Shown here one piece after another: positions 19,301-29,920 of a DNA stretch of 64,000 bases; the stretch's first letter is position 1; every line of letters starts with the position of its first letter. The notes under the pieces were generated by a model. The model had not been told where the DNA came from. It did no database searches and saw only the letters and a program-made list of their open reading frames with translations. A program made the position numbers and the translations under genes. Location of the stretch: the NCBI RefSeq assembly GCF_001677275.1, contig NZ_CP016177.1, positions 1,054,001-1,118,000 on the forward strand, written 5' to 3'. This stretch comes from Vibrio breoganii. Its GTDB lineage: Bacteria > Pseudomonadota > Gammaproteobacteria > Enterobacterales > Vibrionaceae.

Positions 19301-19831
19301 TCCCATAGGGAACAGGTCTAAGATAGAACCACGACTGGCGTATTCACCGGGACCAAATACTTGGTCAACGTTTCGATAGCCTGACTTTTCAAGTTGCATC
19401 CTGAGCTTATCTAGAGAGAAGAGGTCGCCCGCTTTCACCATCAAGGTGTGCTGTAGGAGAAACTCTCTTGGAGACTGCCTCTGCAATAGAGTGCTAATGG
19501 GAACAATGATGATGCCATGGTCAAGGGTCGGCAGTTGGTACAGGGTAGAAATGCGGTCGGAAATAATATCTTGGTGAGGAGAAAAACTGTCATAGGGCAG
19601 TGTTTCCCAATCCGGGAACAAGGAAACAGGCGCAGAGCTAAATTGCTCCAATTCCATCTGCAATTTTAGTGCTGTCTGCGGGTCACTCACGATTAACAGC
19701 GTTGGTCCTTGGTGTTGTTTGTTCAACTGAGCTACAGCGATAGCTAATGACGCACCTTGTAGGTTGCCTAGCTGTTTTCTATCGCCAGCGGTGGACGCAA
19801 TCGGTAGAGCAAAAAGCGAGTGGTTATCCAT
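16376..19831 (-). CDS. mfd: Transcription-repair coupling factor Mfd
   Basis: Releases RNA polymerase stalled at DNA lesions and recruits UvrA. The 1151-residue protein has the UvrB-like N-terminal region, the RNA polymerase interaction domain starting near GQPVVHLDHGIGRYLGLQ, the translocase with Walker A CGDVGFGKTEVAMRAAF, the DEEH box (VDEEHRFGVRQKEK), helicase motif VI HQLRGRVGRS and the C-terminal TRCF domain. An in-frame TTG at 19849 would add six residues; the ATG at 19831 is preferred. Divergent from lolC. Confidence 0.97.
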   Translation of the reverse strand: MDNHSLFALPIASTAGDRKQLGNLQGASLAIAVAQLNKQHQGPTLLIVSDPQTALKLQMELEQFSSAPVSLFPDWETLPYDSFSPHQDIISDRISTLYQLPTLDHGIIIVPISTLLQRQSPREFLLQHTLMVKAGDLFSLDKLRMQLEKSGYRNVDQVFGPGEYASRGSILDLFPMGSSDPYRVDFFDDEIDTIRTFDPENQRSIADIDEIRLLPAHEFPTNEEAIEDFRIRWRQKFDARREPESVYMQVSKGTWPAGIEYWQPLFFENTETLFDYLPQNTLLLSVGEIEPAIDTFLTDVDYRFDQRRVDPLRPLLEPTELWMKKDELFAAIKQWPQVKLNKESTDTKAGRFNLDIEPLPALAAAPQTKEPMSALRQFSEGYTGKIVFSVESEGRREALLELLSPVKIAPKAVPSLEDALSGNDKFTLVLGASEHGFIHEGPDFALICESDLLGDRVIQRRKKDKRAVNSDTVIRHLAELKPGQPVVHLDHGIGRYLGLQTLEAGGIKTEYVTLEYLNESKLYVPVSSLNLISRYSGGAEDTAPLHKLGSESWGKARRKAAERVRDVAAELLDVYAKRELKPGYKFQLDREQYAQFKAGFPFEETDDQAQAINSVLSDMCQAKAMDRLVCGDVGFGKTEVAMRAAFVSTDNAKQVAVLVPTTLLAQQHFENFRDRFANLPVRVEVLSRFKSAKEQKQILADVAEGKVDIIVGTHKLLQDDIKFADLGLLIVDEEHRFGVRQKEKMKAMRADVDILTLTATPIPRTLNMAMSGMRDLSIIATPPARRLAIKTFVRQSDDAIVREAVLREIMRGGQVYFLHNQVDTIHKVAQDLEKLIPEARITTAHGQMRERELESVMNDFYHQRFNLLVCTTIIETGIDVPTANTIIMNRADNLGLAQLHQLRGRVGRSHHQAYAYLLTPHPKAVTKDAAKRLEAIASLEDLGAGFTLATHDLEIRGAGELLGDEQSGQIHSIGFTLYMEMLEQAVEALKEGKEPSLDDLLREQTEVELRLPALLPDDYIPDINTRLSLYKRIASVANDNQLTEMKVELIDRFGPLPDATKNLLQVSEIKLAAAAIKVDKVEAHEKGGYIEFYPDADINPMYLVKLLQSQPNKFAMDGPTKIKFMQSLVDRRDRVSYVKQLIEDFAQNRVA

Positions 19832-20058
19832 AAGAGTGTGAGTTTCCAAGATAAATTGATCAGCATGTAATGTATCTGATTATCGTAAACCCAGACGGGT
19901 TTATCTATCAATAAGTGGTCAAAATTGGCGGATAGTTGATGTGATTGCTCAATTATTGGCTTTTTGTGGAAGTTTCCAAATAAAAACAGGGGCAAACACT
20001 ACTCGAAAAGGCGATTAGTGGTTACATTAAGGGCATTGTACTCATTTTTCGGTTGGTT

Positions 20059-21267
20059 ATGTTTCGACCCGTTTCGCTTTATATTGGCCTGCGTTATCTC
20101 AGAGGACGTTCGGGAGATCGATTTAGTCGATTTGTTTCCTACATGTCTACCGCAGGCATCACCATAGGTGTGTTGTCTCTCGTCACCGTAATGTCTGTGA
20201 TGAACGGTTTTGAAAGCCAGCTTAAGGGACGTATTCTTGGAGTGCTGCCTCAAGCTATCGTGGGTGATGTGTCCGGAAAAACCCCACTGACCGAACAGCC
20301 CCCGCAATTTATTACCTCTCTTCCTCATGTTATCGAAAGCGTTCCGATTGTATCGAGTGAAGCGGTATTACAAAGCCCCGCACAGCTTACTGCCGGTCAA
20401 TTGATCGGTATTGAGGGAGATGCAGATGAGCCTTTGCGTCAATTTATGCTGTCGGGAAGTGTGGACTCTTTGCAGCAAGGAAAATACCGAATCATCATAG
20501 GTCATACCCTGGCGCGTAAGCTAAAGGTAAATCAAGGCGATAAAGTGCGCCTTATGGTTACCAGTGCCAGTCAATATTCTCCCCTTGGGCGCATTCCTAG
20601 CCAGAGAAACTTTACCGTATCGGGCATATTTAACACAGGCTCCGATGTGGACGCTCAGCTTATGGTGACCAATATTGAAGATGCCGGTCGCTTATTACGA
20701 ATGAATAAAGAGCAGGTTTCGGGTTGGAGGCTCTATCTTGATGATCCCTTTGCCGTAAGCACTCTCGCAGCAATGCCACTGGAAGAGGGCTGGGCTTGGC
20801 AAGATTGGCGCGCACAACGGGGCGAGCTATTTCAGGCGGTTAAGATGGAGAAAAACATGATGGGCCTTATGCTGGGTCTTATCGTGGGTGTGGCAGCATT
20901 TAACATTATCTCTGCGCTGATTATGGTGGTTATGGAGAAGCAATCTGAAGTGGCCATTCTAAAAACACAAGGAATGACCAAGCAACAAGTGATGGCCTTG
21001 TTTGTGGTGCAGGGCGCAAGCAGTGGCGTGGTTGGCGCTGTGTTTGGTGGCTTGCTCGGCGTTCTGCTGTCAAATAATTTGAATTTAATACTGCAAGCCA
21101 TGGGGGCATCCCTTTATGCCTATGGTGGACAACTGCCTGTGTTAATTGAGTACGGTCAAGTACTCCTAGTGGTTGGATTAGCTGTGTGTTTGAGCATAGT
21201 GGCAACCCTTTACCCTTCCTACCGAGCTGCATCCGTTAAACCCGCTGAGGCGTTAAGATATGAGTAA
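20059..21267 (+). CDS. lolC: Lipoprotein-releasing ABC transporter permease LolC
   Basis: Inner membrane component of LolCDE, which extracts outer-membrane lipoproteins and hands them to LolA. The 402-residue protein has an N-terminal membrane helix (about 20-45, [25 protein letters not shown]), a periplasmic domain and three C-terminal helices ending [17 protein letters not shown], the MacB/FtsX layout. The ATG at 20059 is chosen over an in-frame TTG at 20053. The end overlaps lolD by 8 bp, so the three genes form one coupled operon. Confidence 0.94.
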   Translation: MFRPVSLYIGLRYLRGRSGDRFSRFVSYMSTAGITIGVLSLVTVMSVMNGFESQLKGRILGVLPQAIVGDVSGKTPLTEQPPQFITSLPHVIESVPIVSSEAVLQSPAQLTAGQLIGIEGDADEPLRQFMLSGSVDSLQQGKYRIIIGHTLARKLKVNQGDKVRLMVTSASQYSPLGRIPSQRNFTVSGIFNTGSDVDAQLMVTNIEDAGRLLRMNKEQVSGWRLYLDDPFAVSTLAAMPLEEGWAWQDWRAQRGELFQAVKMEKNMMGLMLGLIVGVAAFNIISALIMVVMEKQSEVAILKTQGMTKQQVMALFVVQGASSGVVGAVFGGLLGVLLSNNLNLILQAMGASLYAYGGQLPVLIEYGQVLLVVGLAVCLSIVATLYPSYRAASVKPAEALRYE

Positions 21268-21955
21268 TTTACTAGAGTGTCAGAACCTAAAGAAAACCTA
21301 CACCGAGGGCAGCGTTGATACGCAAGTGCTTAGAGGTGTGAGCTTTACGGTGGGACACGGCGAGCTGGTCTCAATTATCGGAAGCTCAGGCTCGGGCAAG
21401 AGTACCCTACTGCATATATTGGGCGCATTGGATGATGCGACGGTGGGAGACGTGCAATTTAACGGGCAAGATTTAGGCGCACTCTCAAGTAACCAGCAAG
21501 CGAAACTGCGCAACCAACACTTAGGCTTTGTGTATCAATTCCATCATCTATTAGCAGATTTCTCTGCGGTAGAAAACGTGGCAATGCCTCTGTTGATTGG
21601 CGGTGAAAAGCCAGCTAAAGCTAAGCAAGCGGCGAGGGAATTGCTAACTCGCGTTGGTTTAGAGCATCGTTTGGAGCATCGCCCGTCAGAACTGTCTGGC
21701 GGAGAGCGTCAGCGTGTGGCTATCGCGAGAGCTTTGGTGAATAAACCCTCTTTGGTGTTAGCCGATGAGCCTACAGGTAACCTAGACCACACTACTGCTC
21801 TAGGTATCTATGACTTGATGCGAGAGCTGAACCAGAAATCAGGCACAGCCTTTTTAGTGGTGACTCATGATGGTGAACTGGCCTCTAAGATGGACAGACA
21901 AATGCATATGCAAGACGGCCTTTTGGTTCAAGTTGAAGAAGAGGTTGCCCAGTGA
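21260..21955 (+). CDS. lolD: Lipoprotein-releasing ABC transporter ATPase LolD
   Basis: The nucleotide-binding subunit of LolCDE. The 231-residue protein carries Walker [16 protein letters not shown], the LolD-typical Q-loop region [21 protein letters not shown], signature [15 protein letters not shown] and Walker [13 protein letters not shown]. It overlaps lolC by 8 bp and lolE by 4 bp. Confidence 0.96.
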   Translation: MSNLLECQNLKKTYTEGSVDTQVLRGVSFTVGHGELVSIIGSSGSGKSTLLHILGALDDATVGDVQFNGQDLGALSSNQQAKLRNQHLGFVYQFHHLLADFSAVENVAMPLLIGGEKPAKAKQAARELLTRVGLEHRLEHRPSELSGGERQRVAIARALVNKPSLVLADEPTGNLDHTTALGIYDLMRELNQKSGTAFLVVTHDGELASKMDRQMHMQDGLLVQVEEEVAQ

Positions 21956-23196
21956 TCAACTCTTTATCACTGTTTATTGGTGGGCGCTTCAGTCGGGCCA
22001 AGCAGCGGAACAAGATGGTGTCCTTTATTTCCCTTTCATCCACCTTGGGGATCATGGTGGGGGTTGCGGTGATCATTATCGGCCTATCTGCGATGAACGG
22101 CTTTGAAAGAGAGCTAGAGAATAGAGTGTTATCGGTTGTTCCCCATGGCGACTTTTCCGCGGTGAACAAACCAATTCAAGATTGGCCTCAGCTGGTAGAA
22201 CATATCAACAAGCAACCGCAGGCGGTCGCTGCTGCGCCTTTTGTGAAGTTCACTGCATTGGCGGAGCGTGGTACACATCTTAAAGCAATCCAAGTGAAGG
22301 GCGTAAATGCGGCACTGGAAAGTGAAGTATCTAGCCTATCTCAGTTTGTGCAGGGGGATGCTTGGCAAAACTTTGCTCCGGGATCAAATCAGGTGGTGTT
22401 GGGCAAAGGCGTTGCTGATCAGCTAGGCGTTGACGTCGGTGATGGCATTTCTCTCATGATCCCTGTGGCATCGAAAAACGGTCGAACACAAGCACCAAAA
22501 CGTGTTCGCCTAAAAGTCAGTGGCATTTTCTCGCTCGGCGGACAACTGGATCATGCCTTAGCGATGGTTCCACTTGAAGATGCTCAGTCTTATCTTGGCC
22601 TTGGTGATACCGTGAGTGGTATTTCAGTGAAGACGACCAGCGTATTTGATGCTCCAGACTTGATGAGAACGCTAGGCAGTAGCCTGCCAGTTTATGTGTA
22701 TATCAATAGCTGGAAGCAAGAGTTTGGCTACATTCATCGAGATATTCAGATGGTTCGCACCATCATGTATTTGGTTATGGTATTGGTCATTGGGGTTGCT
22801 TGCTTCAACATCGTTTCTACCTTGATGATGGCTGTGAAAGATCGCTCTGCGGAAGTGGCTATCTTGCGCACTATGGGGGCTCAAGACTCTTTGATTAAGG
22901 CTATTTTCATGTGGCAAGGCGTGTTGTCAGGGGTTATGGGGGCGGTAGCAGGGAGTGTGCTCGGGTTACTGGTGGCGCTAAACCTGACTACACTGATCCA
23001 ACTGGTTGAGAAGATCATTGGGCACAAGTTCTTATCGGGTGACGTGTATTTTGTAAACTTCCTGCCGTCCGAAGTTAACCCAATGGATGTGTTGATTGTC
23101 TCCGGGACAGCAATTCTTTTGAGCTTGGTAGCGACTTGGTTCCCAGCAAGTAAGGCAAGCAAATTGAACCCCGCGACGGTGCTGAGCGCCAAATAG
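21952..23196 (+). CDS. lolE: Lipoprotein-releasing ABC transporter permease LolE
   Basis: The second permease of LolCDE, 414 residues, with the same one-plus-three helix layout as Lol[27 protein letters not shown] near the N-terminus and a terminal [17 protein letters not shown]. It starts with GTG overlapping the lolD stop (GTGA). A strong terminator follows and separates it from the convergent DUF2062 gene. Confidence 0.94.
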   Translation: MINSLSLFIGGRFSRAKQRNKMVSFISLSSTLGIMVGVAVIIIGLSAMNGFERELENRVLSVVPHGDFSAVNKPIQDWPQLVEHINKQPQAVAAAPFVKFTALAERGTHLKAIQVKGVNAALESEVSSLSQFVQGDAWQNFAPGSNQVVLGKGVADQLGVDVGDGISLMIPVASKNGRTQAPKRVRLKVSGIFSLGGQLDHALAMVPLEDAQSYLGLGDTVSGISVKTTSVFDAPDLMRTLGSSLPVYVYINSWKQEFGYIHRDIQMVRTIMYLVMVLVIGVACFNIVSTLMMAVKDRSAEVAILRTMGAQDSLIKAIFMWQGVLSGVMGAVAGSVLGLLVALNLTTLIQLVEKIIGHKFLSGDVYFVNFLPSEVNPMDVLIVSGTAILLSLVATWFPASKASKLNPATVLSAK

Positions 23197-23227
23197 CACT
23201 CTTACCAATTGGTATGAATAAAGAATT

Positions 23228-23261
23228 AAAAAAGCGTTGCTCAGTGAGCAACGCTTTTTTT
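23228..23261. terminator. Bidirectional terminator between lolE and the DUF2062 gene
   Basis: Stem AAGCGTTGCTCA / TGAGCAACGCTT flanked by seven A and seven T. Confidence 0.92.
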
Positions 23262-23299
23262 GTGTCTAGGATTTTTGTGCTGGGGCTTTGTTGTGAGAG

Positions 23300-23845
23300 T
23301 TAGTTTGTGTCTTTCTTGGCAAAAGGGTTTAGCTTGAGTTTCAGTTTTCGCTTTTGCCAGCTGCGCACCACGGAATATCGCCATAGCGCACGAATACCGA
23401 AGTAGCCCATTGCAGAGAAGATGACCGCACAGATGGCACAGCCAAGCAGGAACGGTGGTCCGATAGTGGACATCTGAGAGACTAAGTAGTCCCAAGATAA
23501 TTCAAAATGAAACGCCTGTGCAGGCAGGTGCATTACCCAAGCACCAAGCTTATAGGCCAGATAGAACATAATTGGCATGGTGACAGGGTTACTGATCCAT
23601 ACCAAGGCTACCGAGAGCGGCAGGTTGACGCCAAACATGATTGCAAGCCCTGCTGCCATAATCATTTGGCTAGGAAGGGGAACAAAACACATGAAAAGGC
23701 CGACAGCAAAGGCTCCTGATGCGGAGCGTCGATTCAAAACCCACAAGTTTGGGTTGTAGAGAACATTTCCAAATATTCTAAGCGCTTTTTGACGTTTAAT
23801 CAGTTCATGGTCCGGCATGAAGCGTTGAATAAATTTTCTAGGCAT
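23300..23845 (-). CDS. DUF2062 domain membrane protein
   Basis: A 181-residue protein with a basic N-terminus (MPRKFIQRF), hydrophobic helices near residues 42-85 (VGLFMCFVPLPSQMIMAAGLAIMFG, and the Pro/Asn-containing WISNPVTMPIMFYLAYKLG) and near 130-155, and a very basic C-terminal tail. This is the DUF2062 pattern. Function unknown. Its start codon lies only 8 bp from that of the divergent comEC gene, so regulatory sites must lie inside the neighbouring coding sequence. Confidence 0.8.
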   Translation of the reverse strand: MPRKFIQRFMPDHELIKRQKALRIFGNVLYNPNLWVLNRRSASGAFAVGLFMCFVPLPSQMIMAAGLAIMFGVNLPLSVALVWISNPVTMPIMFYLAYKLGAWVMHLPAQAFHFELSWDYLVSQMSTIGPPFLLGCAICAVIFSAMGYFGIRALWRYSVVRSWQKRKLKLKLNPFAKKDTN

Positions 23846-23853
23846 GAGGGAAT

Positions 23854-26151
23854 ATGGCTCTCTTACTAGGTAACTGGAATCTTATTTCATTCTCAGCGAC
23901 GATTGTCGCAGCAATGTATTGGCACACTCTTCCTGATTTGAGGTGGCTTGTTCCGATACTTGCCATAGTGTTGCTCTGTTGCCGATTTAAAGTACTAAGG
24001 ATAGCACTCGGGGTCTCGTTGGCATCAGTGGTTAGTCTAGTACAGAGTCATGTTTTTGTAAGAGACGTCAACACCTTATTCGATTGCGCTGAGAATATTA
24101 CCATAAATGTTGAGTTGCACAGCACATTTAGATCAAATCTTTATTTTTCAAATTCGGTAGTTAACCTAGATCAAATTCATGGTTGTGATGCCAACTATTC
24201 TGGCTTGCTGTTGCTTAAAGTCCCCTTAGATTTGGCGCAAAATATAAAACTAGGGGAGACGTGGCGTGTAGAGGCTGAGATAAAGCCCATTTACGGCCTG
24301 CTCAATGAAGCAGGCTTTGATGCTGAGCGCTTTTATTTTGGGCAGCGAGTCATAGCTCAAGCTAGGGTGCATAAATTACTTCAGCGGATTGAGAAGGCAG
24401 ACCTAAGAGGCCGCTGGTATAACGAGGTTTACCTGCAAACGGCGCAATTGGAATCTCGACCATTAATCTTAGCTCTGCTGTTTGGGGAACGCTCTCTTAT
24501 TGAGAATCAGCAATGGAGTCACCTAAAACGAACCGGAATTGCCCACTTGATTGCAATTTCTGGATTACATATAGGGCTCGCCTATATGGTGGGCTGGTGG
24601 ATAGGGCATATCTTACGCATTGTTATCCCCACTTGGCTTTGGCTACCTGTTTTGTCTGCTGTGGGCATGGCAACCCTTTATGCGTGGCTTGCTGGGTTTA
24701 GCTTACCCACCCAACGCGCCTTGGTGATGTGCCTCATTGCCGCTACAGCCCTGTTTCTTGGGATTCGCCTAAGTCGCTGGCGAATATTGTGGCTGACCCT
24801 GGCAATAGTGCTAACCCTGTCACCCATGTCAGCGGTAACTTCCAGTCTTTGGCTCAGCGTTGGAGCCGTCATTATTATTTTTCTGGCTATTGGGCCAAAT
24901 CAAAGCCGTCTCGAAAAGCAAAACCCCGAACCGCGAGTTGGCAAAGCAGAAAAGAAACAGAGCAAGATATACATCAAGAAACTGTACACCTGGTTTCGAA
25001 TTCAGCTCTATCTCAGTTTAGGACTAGCGCCCATATCGGCTTGGTTGTTGGGCGGGGTTGCTTGGCTCTCTATCTTGTTCAATGCCATCGCTATTCCTCT
25101 GGTTTCACTGTTTGTGGTTCCGCTATTGCTTGCCGGTATCTTGTTAAATCCCGTATCTGAGTCATTAGGTTTTGGCTTGTTTCAATTGTCCGATATGGGT
25201 TTGAGTCTGCTGGCAGACCTAATTTCGAAGACACAGGCCTATTCGAACCTATGGTTTCAAGCCTCACAGATGCAAATTTTGGGGTTAGTCTTGTTATTCG
25301 CTCTCATCTGCGTAAGAAAGCGCTGGCTGGTTTTCATGCTATGTATTGGTGGACTATGTGTCGCGATGGTTGGGTTAGAAAACAATGATACGAAATGGCG
25401 CCTTGATGTACTGGATGTCGGTCATGGTTTAGCCGTGCTGATAGAGTCAGATGAGCGCACCATTCTCTATGATACGGGAGCGGGGTGGGATGAGGGCAGC
25501 ATAGCGCAGATGGTCGTAGAGCCGGTAATTGTGCAGCGCGGTACTGGCATTGATGCTCTTTTTATTAGCCATTGGGACAATGACCATCAAGGTGGCATGA
25601 ACTACCTTATTGCGCGCTTTTTACCTAGGTATGTTTTTACTCCGCAACAAGACATCAAGACACTACCTTGCATGCAAGGGCAGTTCTGGTGGTGGCAAGG
25701 ATTGCAGTTTGAAATAGTTTGGCCTCCGAAGACCGTATCTAGAGCCTATAACCCTCACTCGTGCGTCATGCGGATCTCTGATGGGACTCATTCGGTGTTA
25801 TTGACCGGAGATATTGATGCAATTTCAGAGTATCAATTGGTTGATGCCGTTGCTCAATCTGACGTGATTATCGTGCCTCATCACGGCAGCAGTACCTCTT
25901 CAACTCAGGTATTGGTCGATAAAGTTGATGCAAATATCGCCATAGCCTCCACGTCGAAGCAGGGGCGTTGGTCGCTTCCTAACCAAATAGTGGTGGATAG
26001 ATATCGCCAATCTGGGTCTCGATGGCTGAATACGGGTACCGATGGGCAGGTATCTGTACGTTTTTTGAGTGATGAGGTGAAGGTTATGACTCTGCGCAAC
26101 CCACAAACTGCTGCTTGGTATAGGCAGATTTTGCGGAAGGGAGTAGAATAA
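23854..26151 (+). CDS. comEC: ComEC/Rec2 DNA-uptake channel
   Basis: The inner membrane channel for single-stranded DNA during natural transformation. The 765-residue protein has the N-terminal helices and OB-like region, the Competence domain around LLFGERSLIENQQWSHLKRT and IAHLIAISGLHIGLAYM, many further membrane helices, and a C-terminal metallo-beta-lactamase-like domain (VLDVGHGLAVLIE, SHWDNDHQGGMN, LTGDIDA, VPHHGSSTSS). All key segments are present and full-length. GAGGG lies just before the start. The gene precedes msbA, an arrangement shared by many Gammaproteobacteria. Confidence 0.93.
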   Translation: MALLLGNWNLISFSATIVAAMYWHTLPDLRWLVPILAIVLLCCRFKVLRIALGVSLASVVSLVQSHVFVRDVNTLFDCAENITINVELHSTFRSNLYFSNSVVNLDQIHGCDANYSGLLLLKVPLDLAQNIKLGETWRVEAEIKPIYGLLNEAGFDAERFYFGQRVIAQARVHKLLQRIEKADLRGRWYNEVYLQTAQLESRPLILALLFGERSLIENQQWSHLKRTGIAHLIAISGLHIGLAYMVGWWIGHILRIVIPTWLWLPVLSAVGMATLYAWLAGFSLPTQRALVMCLIAATALFLGIRLSRWRILWLTLAIVLTLSPMSAVTSSLWLSVGAVIIIFLAIGPNQSRLEKQNPEPRVGKAEKKQSKIYIKKLYTWFRIQLYLSLGLAPISAWLLGGVAWLSILFNAIAIPLVSLFVVPLLLAGILLNPVSESLGFGLFQLSDMGLSLLADLISKTQAYSNLWFQASQMQILGLVLLFALICVRKRWLVFMLCIGGLCVAMVGLENNDTKWRLDVLDVGHGLAVLIESDERTILYDTGAGWDEGSIAQMVVEPVIVQRGTGIDALFISHWDNDHQGGMNYLIARFLPRYVFTPQQDIKTLPCMQGQFWWWQGLQFEIVWPPKTVSRAYNPHSCVMRISDGTHSVLLTGDIDAISEYQLVDAVAQSDVIIVPHHGSSTSSTQVLVDKVDANIAIASTSKQGRWSLPNQIVVDRYRQSGSRWLNTGTDGQVSVRFLSDEVKVMTLRNPQTAAWYRQILRKGVE

Positions 26152-26183
26152 CTATTAACTGAATAAAAAATAAAGCAATTCTT

Positions 26184-27932
26184 ATGACACAACTTGAAGA
26201 TGAGTCTACGTGGAAAACCTTTAAACGCCTGTGGAAATACATTCGTTTATACAAGCTAGGACTCTTCGTTGCAGCGTTCGCCCTGATTATCAATGCGGCT
26301 GCAGATACCTACATGATTTCCCTATTAAAGCCACTGCTTGATGAAGGCTTTGGCGATGTAGAATCCAATTTCCTTAAAATCTTACCTATGATCATCCTAG
26401 GTATGATTGTGGTGCGTGGTCTCTCCGGATTCGTATCCACCTATTGCTTGAGTTGGGTGTCAGGCAATGTGGTTATGTTGATGCGACGCGCTATCTTTAA
26501 CCACTTCATGCACATGCCTGTTCCCTTCTTTGATAGAGAGTCTACCGGTGGTTTGCTGTCTCGCATTACCTACGACAGTGAGCAGGTTGCGGCCGCCACC
26601 AGTAAAGCCTTAGTTAACCTAGTGAGAGAGGGCGCAAGCATTATCGGCTTGCTTACCTTAATGTTCTGGAACAGCTGGCAGCTCTCTTTGGTCCTTCTTG
26701 TTGTAGCGCCCGTTGTCGCCTTCGCTATTCGCGTAGTTTCAAAGCGTTTTCGTAAGATCAGTAAGAACATGCAAACGGCAATGGGACAGGTAACGTCTTC
26801 CGCCGAGCAGATGCTTAAAGGCCATAAAGTGGTTTTGAGCTATGGTGGTCAAGAAGTTGAAAGTGGTCGCTTTGATCAAGTTAGTAATAAAATGCGCCAA
26901 CAAACGATGAAAATGGTGACAGCGCAAGCTGCTGCAAACCCCATTGTTCAGTTGATTGCTTCCTTTGCTCTTGTGACAGTGCTGTATTTGGCAAGTTTTG
27001 AGCAAGTGAGAGCAGACCTTACTCCGGGTGCATTTACGGTTATCTTCTCTGCTATGTTTGGCATGATGCGACCGCTAAAATCATTGACTAACGTGACTTC
27101 TGAGTTCCAGCGCGGTATGGCTGCAGCCCATACCTTGTTCACTTTAATGGATTTAGACACTGAGAAAGATACCGGCGAGAAAGAGATTAAGCGTGCCAAG
27201 GGCGTGGTTGAGGTTAAGGATGTGACCTTTACTTATCACGGTAAAGATAGGCCAGCGCTCTCTCACATTGATTTTACTATTCCACAAGGTAAGACCGTCG
27301 CTCTAGTGGGGCGCTCAGGTTCTGGCAAGAGTACCATTGCTAACTTATTTACTCGTTTTTATGAGGTAGATGGCGGGGAGATTTGCCTTGATGGTGAGAA
27401 CATTAACGACTACAAACTGACAAATTTGCGAGAGCAATTTGGTCTAGTTTCGCAAAATGTTCACCTGTTCAACGATACTATTGCCAACAACATAGCGTAT
27501 GCCGCTGAGGGTGAATTCACCCGTGAGCAAATAGAGCATGCAGCTAAGTTAGCTCACGCAACTGAATTCACTCAAAATATGCCTGATGGTCTAGATACCA
27601 TGATTGGTGAAAATGGTGCGAGTTTATCCGGTGGTCAACGTCAAAGGGTTGCTATAGCTCGTGCGCTGCTGCGTGACGCTCCAGTATTGATCCTAGATGA
27701 GGCAACCTCCGCGCTTGATACCGAGTCAGAGAGAGCCATTCAGGCCGCACTGGATGAACTACAGAAAGATAAAACAGTACTCGTGATTGCGCACCGTTTG
27801 TCCACGATCGAAAATGCAGACGAGATATTGGTGGTGGACGACGGCGAGATTATTGAGCGCGGTACTCATGCTGAATTGATTGCCAAGGGCGAGGCCTATG
27901 CGCAGTTGCATAAAATACAGTTCGGTGACTAG
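26184..27932 (+). CDS. msbA: Lipid A ABC transporter MsbA
   Basis: Flips core-lipid A across the inner membrane. The 582-residue half-transporter has six membrane helices in its first 310 residues and an ATPase domain with Walker [13 protein letters not shown], signature [15 protein letters not shown], Walker [13 protein letters not shown] and the switch His (VIAHRLSTI). It lies 3 bp before lpxK, making an msbA-lpxK-ycaR-kdsB lipopolysaccharide operon. Confidence 0.97.
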   Translation: MTQLEDESTWKTFKRLWKYIRLYKLGLFVAAFALIINAAADTYMISLLKPLLDEGFGDVESNFLKILPMIILGMIVVRGLSGFVSTYCLSWVSGNVVMLMRRAIFNHFMHMPVPFFDRESTGGLLSRITYDSEQVAAATSKALVNLVREGASIIGLLTLMFWNSWQLSLVLLVVAPVVAFAIRVVSKRFRKISKNMQTAMGQVTSSAEQMLKGHKVVLSYGGQEVESGRFDQVSNKMRQQTMKMVTAQAAANPIVQLIASFALVTVLYLASFEQVRADLTPGAFTVIFSAMFGMMRPLKSLTNVTSEFQRGMAAAHTLFTLMDLDTEKDTGEKEIKRAKGVVEVKDVTFTYHGKDRPALSHIDFTIPQGKTVALVGRSGSGKSTIANLFTRFYEVDGGEICLDGENINDYKLTNLREQFGLVSQNVHLFNDTIANNIAYAAEGEFTREQIEHAAKLAHATEFTQNMPDGLDTMIGENGASLSGGQRQRVAIARALLRDAPVLILDEATSALDTESERAIQAALDELQKDKTVLVIAHRLSTIENADEILVVDDGEIIERGTHAELIAKGEAYAQLHKIQFGD

Positions 27933-27935
27933 TTA

Positions 27936-28934
27936 GTGATACATCTACTCTGGTTTAGCTCGAGCCCTATGCGATGGTTGTTTTGGCCACTTTTGTGGCC
28001 TTTAAGTCAGCTTTTTAAGGTGATTAGCCAAGGGCGTAGGCGTGATTATCTGCAAGGAAAGAAGCCTAGCTACCGTGCACCTGTTCCTGTCGTTGTGGTG
28101 GGAAACATCACAGCGGGTGGCAACGGCAAAACACCTGTAGTTGTGTGGTTGGTTGAAAGCTTGCAGGCTCAGGGCTTGACTGTCGGTGTGGTTTCCAGAG
28201 GGTATGGCGCCAAGGCTCCAAACTACCCCTTGCTAGTAGGTCAGGATACACCAACCAAACATTGTGGTGATGAGCCAAAGCTAATTGCTCAGCGCACCGG
28301 GGCGATTGTGGTAGTTGACCCAGTACGCTCGAATGCGGTTAAGCACCTGCTACAGAATGACGTGGATATTGTGGTTACAGATGATGGACTGCAACATTAC
28401 GCCCTACAGCGTGATATAGAGTTTATTGTTATCGACGGTAAGCGTCGGTTTGGTAACGAGCACTTGATTCCTCTAGGGCCCCTTAGAGAGAAGATGAGCC
28501 GTCTCCAAACGGTGGACTTTCGCATTACCAATGGCGGAGACGCTCAGCCTGACGAAATTGGCATGACGTTGCAACCGTCACTGGCGGTAAATCTTGTAAC
28601 TGGAGAGAAAAAGTCTGTTGATCAGTTGGGAGCACTTACCGCTATAGCCGGTATTGGCCACCCTCCACGGTTCTTTGATACCCTAGAGTCAATGCAGGCC
28701 AACGTAATCACGACCAAAGGGTTTGCTGACCATAAGGCGTTGCTAAAGGCGGATATTACGCCGTTAATTGCCGATGGCCATCAGCTAATAATGACAGAAA
28801 AAGATGCGGTTAAATGCCGTGACTTTGCAGATGATAATTGGTGGTATCTACCTGTATCAGCACAGATTAGTGATGATAACCGCCATAAAATAATGAATAG
28901 AATTCAAGAGGTTTTAAAGGAATATGGATCATAG
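27936..28934 (+). CDS. lpxK: Tetraacyldisaccharide 4'-kinase
   Basis: Phosphorylates the 4' position of the lipid A precursor at the cytoplasmic face of the inner membrane. The 332-residue protein has an N-terminal membrane-associated helix, the P-loop [17 protein letters not shown], the [12 protein letters not shown] catalytic segment and EKDAVKC near the C-terminus. It starts with GTG 3 bp after msbA. Its end overlaps ycaR by 11 bp. Confidence 0.95.
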   Translation: MIHLLWFSSSPMRWLFWPLLWPLSQLFKVISQGRRRDYLQGKKPSYRAPVPVVVVGNITAGGNGKTPVVVWLVESLQAQGLTVGVVSRGYGAKAPNYPLLVGQDTPTKHCGDEPKLIAQRTGAIVVVDPVRSNAVKHLLQNDVDIVVTDDGLQHYALQRDIEFIVIDGKRRFGNEHLIPLGPLREKMSRLQTVDFRITNGGDAQPDEIGMTLQPSLAVNLVTGEKKSVDQLGALTAIAGIGHPPRFFDTLESMQANVITTKGFADHKALLKADITPLIADGHQLIMTEKDAVKCRDFADDNWWYLPVSAQISDDNRHKIMNRIQEVLKEYGS

Positions 28935-29103
28935 ATTGTTAGAGATCGTTGCATGCCCAGTATGCAAAGGAAAGCTGACTTTTGATAAGGAGAAGCAAGA
29001 GCTAGTGTGTAAATTGGATCGTCTTGCTTATCCAATCAAAGAGGGAATTCCTGTACTCCTTGAGCCTGAAGCTCGCTCAATTTCAATGGACGAGGGACGC
29101 TAA
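28924..29103 (+). CDS. ycaR: Trm112-family protein YcaR
   Basis: A 59-residue protein beginning [18 protein letters not shown] and containing the CPVC pair plus a later Cys ([20 protein letters not shown]), the YcaR/Trm112 pattern. The function in bacteria is unclear. It overlaps the lpxK end by 11 bp and ends one base before the kdsB start, which matches the conserved lpxK-ycaR-kdsB order. The kdsB reading frame stays open upstream through this gene, but that extension is not coding. Confidence 0.92.
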   Translation: MDHRLLEIVACPVCKGKLTFDKEKQELVCKLDRLAYPIKEGIPVLLEPEARSISMDEGR

Positions 29104-29104
29104 G

Positions 29105-29851
29105 ATGTCATTTACCGTCATCATTCCTGCTCGATATCAATCAACGCGCTTGCCAGGCAAACCACTGGCGGATATCTGCGGAAAACCAATGATCGAGCAC
29201 GTGTATCGACAGGCGATTCAGGCCGGTGCTGAACAGGTGATTATTGCCACCGACGACCAGCGTGTCGCGGATGTGGCGACTGAGTTTGGTGGTACGGTTT
29301 GCATGACCTCACCTGACCACGAATCGGGCACTGAGCGCTTAGCGGAAGTTGTGGAAAAAATGGGAATTGCACCGGACCATATTGTGGTGAATGTGCAAGG
29401 AGACGAGCCCTTAATTCCACCAGTGGTGATTGCTCAGGTAGCAGATAATCTGGCTGCTTCTACTGCGCCAATGGCGACACTTGGGGTTGCTATTGAGGAT
29501 GCAGAAGAAGCCTTCAACCCTAATGCGGTGAAGGTGGTGACAGATAACCAAGGCTATGCACTCTACTTTAGCCGTGCAACCATTCCTTGGGACAGGGACC
29601 AGTTTGCTGATGATAAATCTCAGCTAAACCAACCCCTAATGCGTCACATTGGCATCTATGCTTATCGCGCTGGCTTTATCAGCAAATATATCAACTGGGC
29701 ACCTTCAGCCCTTGAAAAGATAGAGAGCCTAGAGCAGTTACGAGTGCTTTGGTACGGAGAAAAGATCCATGTCGCTCTGGCCAAACAAACTCCACCACCG
29801 GGTGTCGATACGCCAGAAGACCTAGAAGCAGTAAGAGCGCTGTTAAGCTAG
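29105..29851 (+). CDS. kdsB: CMP-KDO synthetase
   Basis: 3-deoxy-manno-octulosonate cytidylyltransferase, activating KDO for addition to lipid A. The 248-residue protein begins [23 protein letters not shown], the nucleotide-binding signature, and has the [10 protein letters not shown] metal-site segment and [10 protein letters not shown]. The ATG at 29105, one base after the ycaR stop, is the right start even though the frame is open for 27 codons upstream. A terminator follows. Confidence 0.96.
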   Translation: MSFTVIIPARYQSTRLPGKPLADICGKPMIEHVYRQAIQAGAEQVIIATDDQRVADVATEFGGTVCMTSPDHESGTERLAEVVEKMGIAPDHIVVNVQGDEPLIPPVVIAQVADNLAASTAPMATLGVAIEDAEEAFNPNAVKVVTDNQGYALYFSRATIPWDRDQFADDKSQLNQPLMRHIGIYAYRAGFISKYINWAPSALEKIESLEQLRVLWYGEKIHVALAKQTPPPGVDTPEDLEAVRALLS

Positions 29852-29867
29852 GTTGTTGTTGAATATA

Positions 29868-29899
29868 GAAAAAGGAAACAGCAAGCTGTTTCCTTTTTT
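29868..29899. terminator. Bidirectional terminator after kdsB
   Basis: Stem AAAGGAAACAGC / GCTGTTTCCTTT with loop AA, A-run before and T-run after. Confidence 0.88.
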
Positions 29900-29920
29900 C
29901 GTTTTTAGCGTTGTAATAAT

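Noticed and set aside
19832..19849. TTG start adding six residues to Mfd
   Set aside because: The downstream ATG is the more usual start and no ribosome site favours the TTG.
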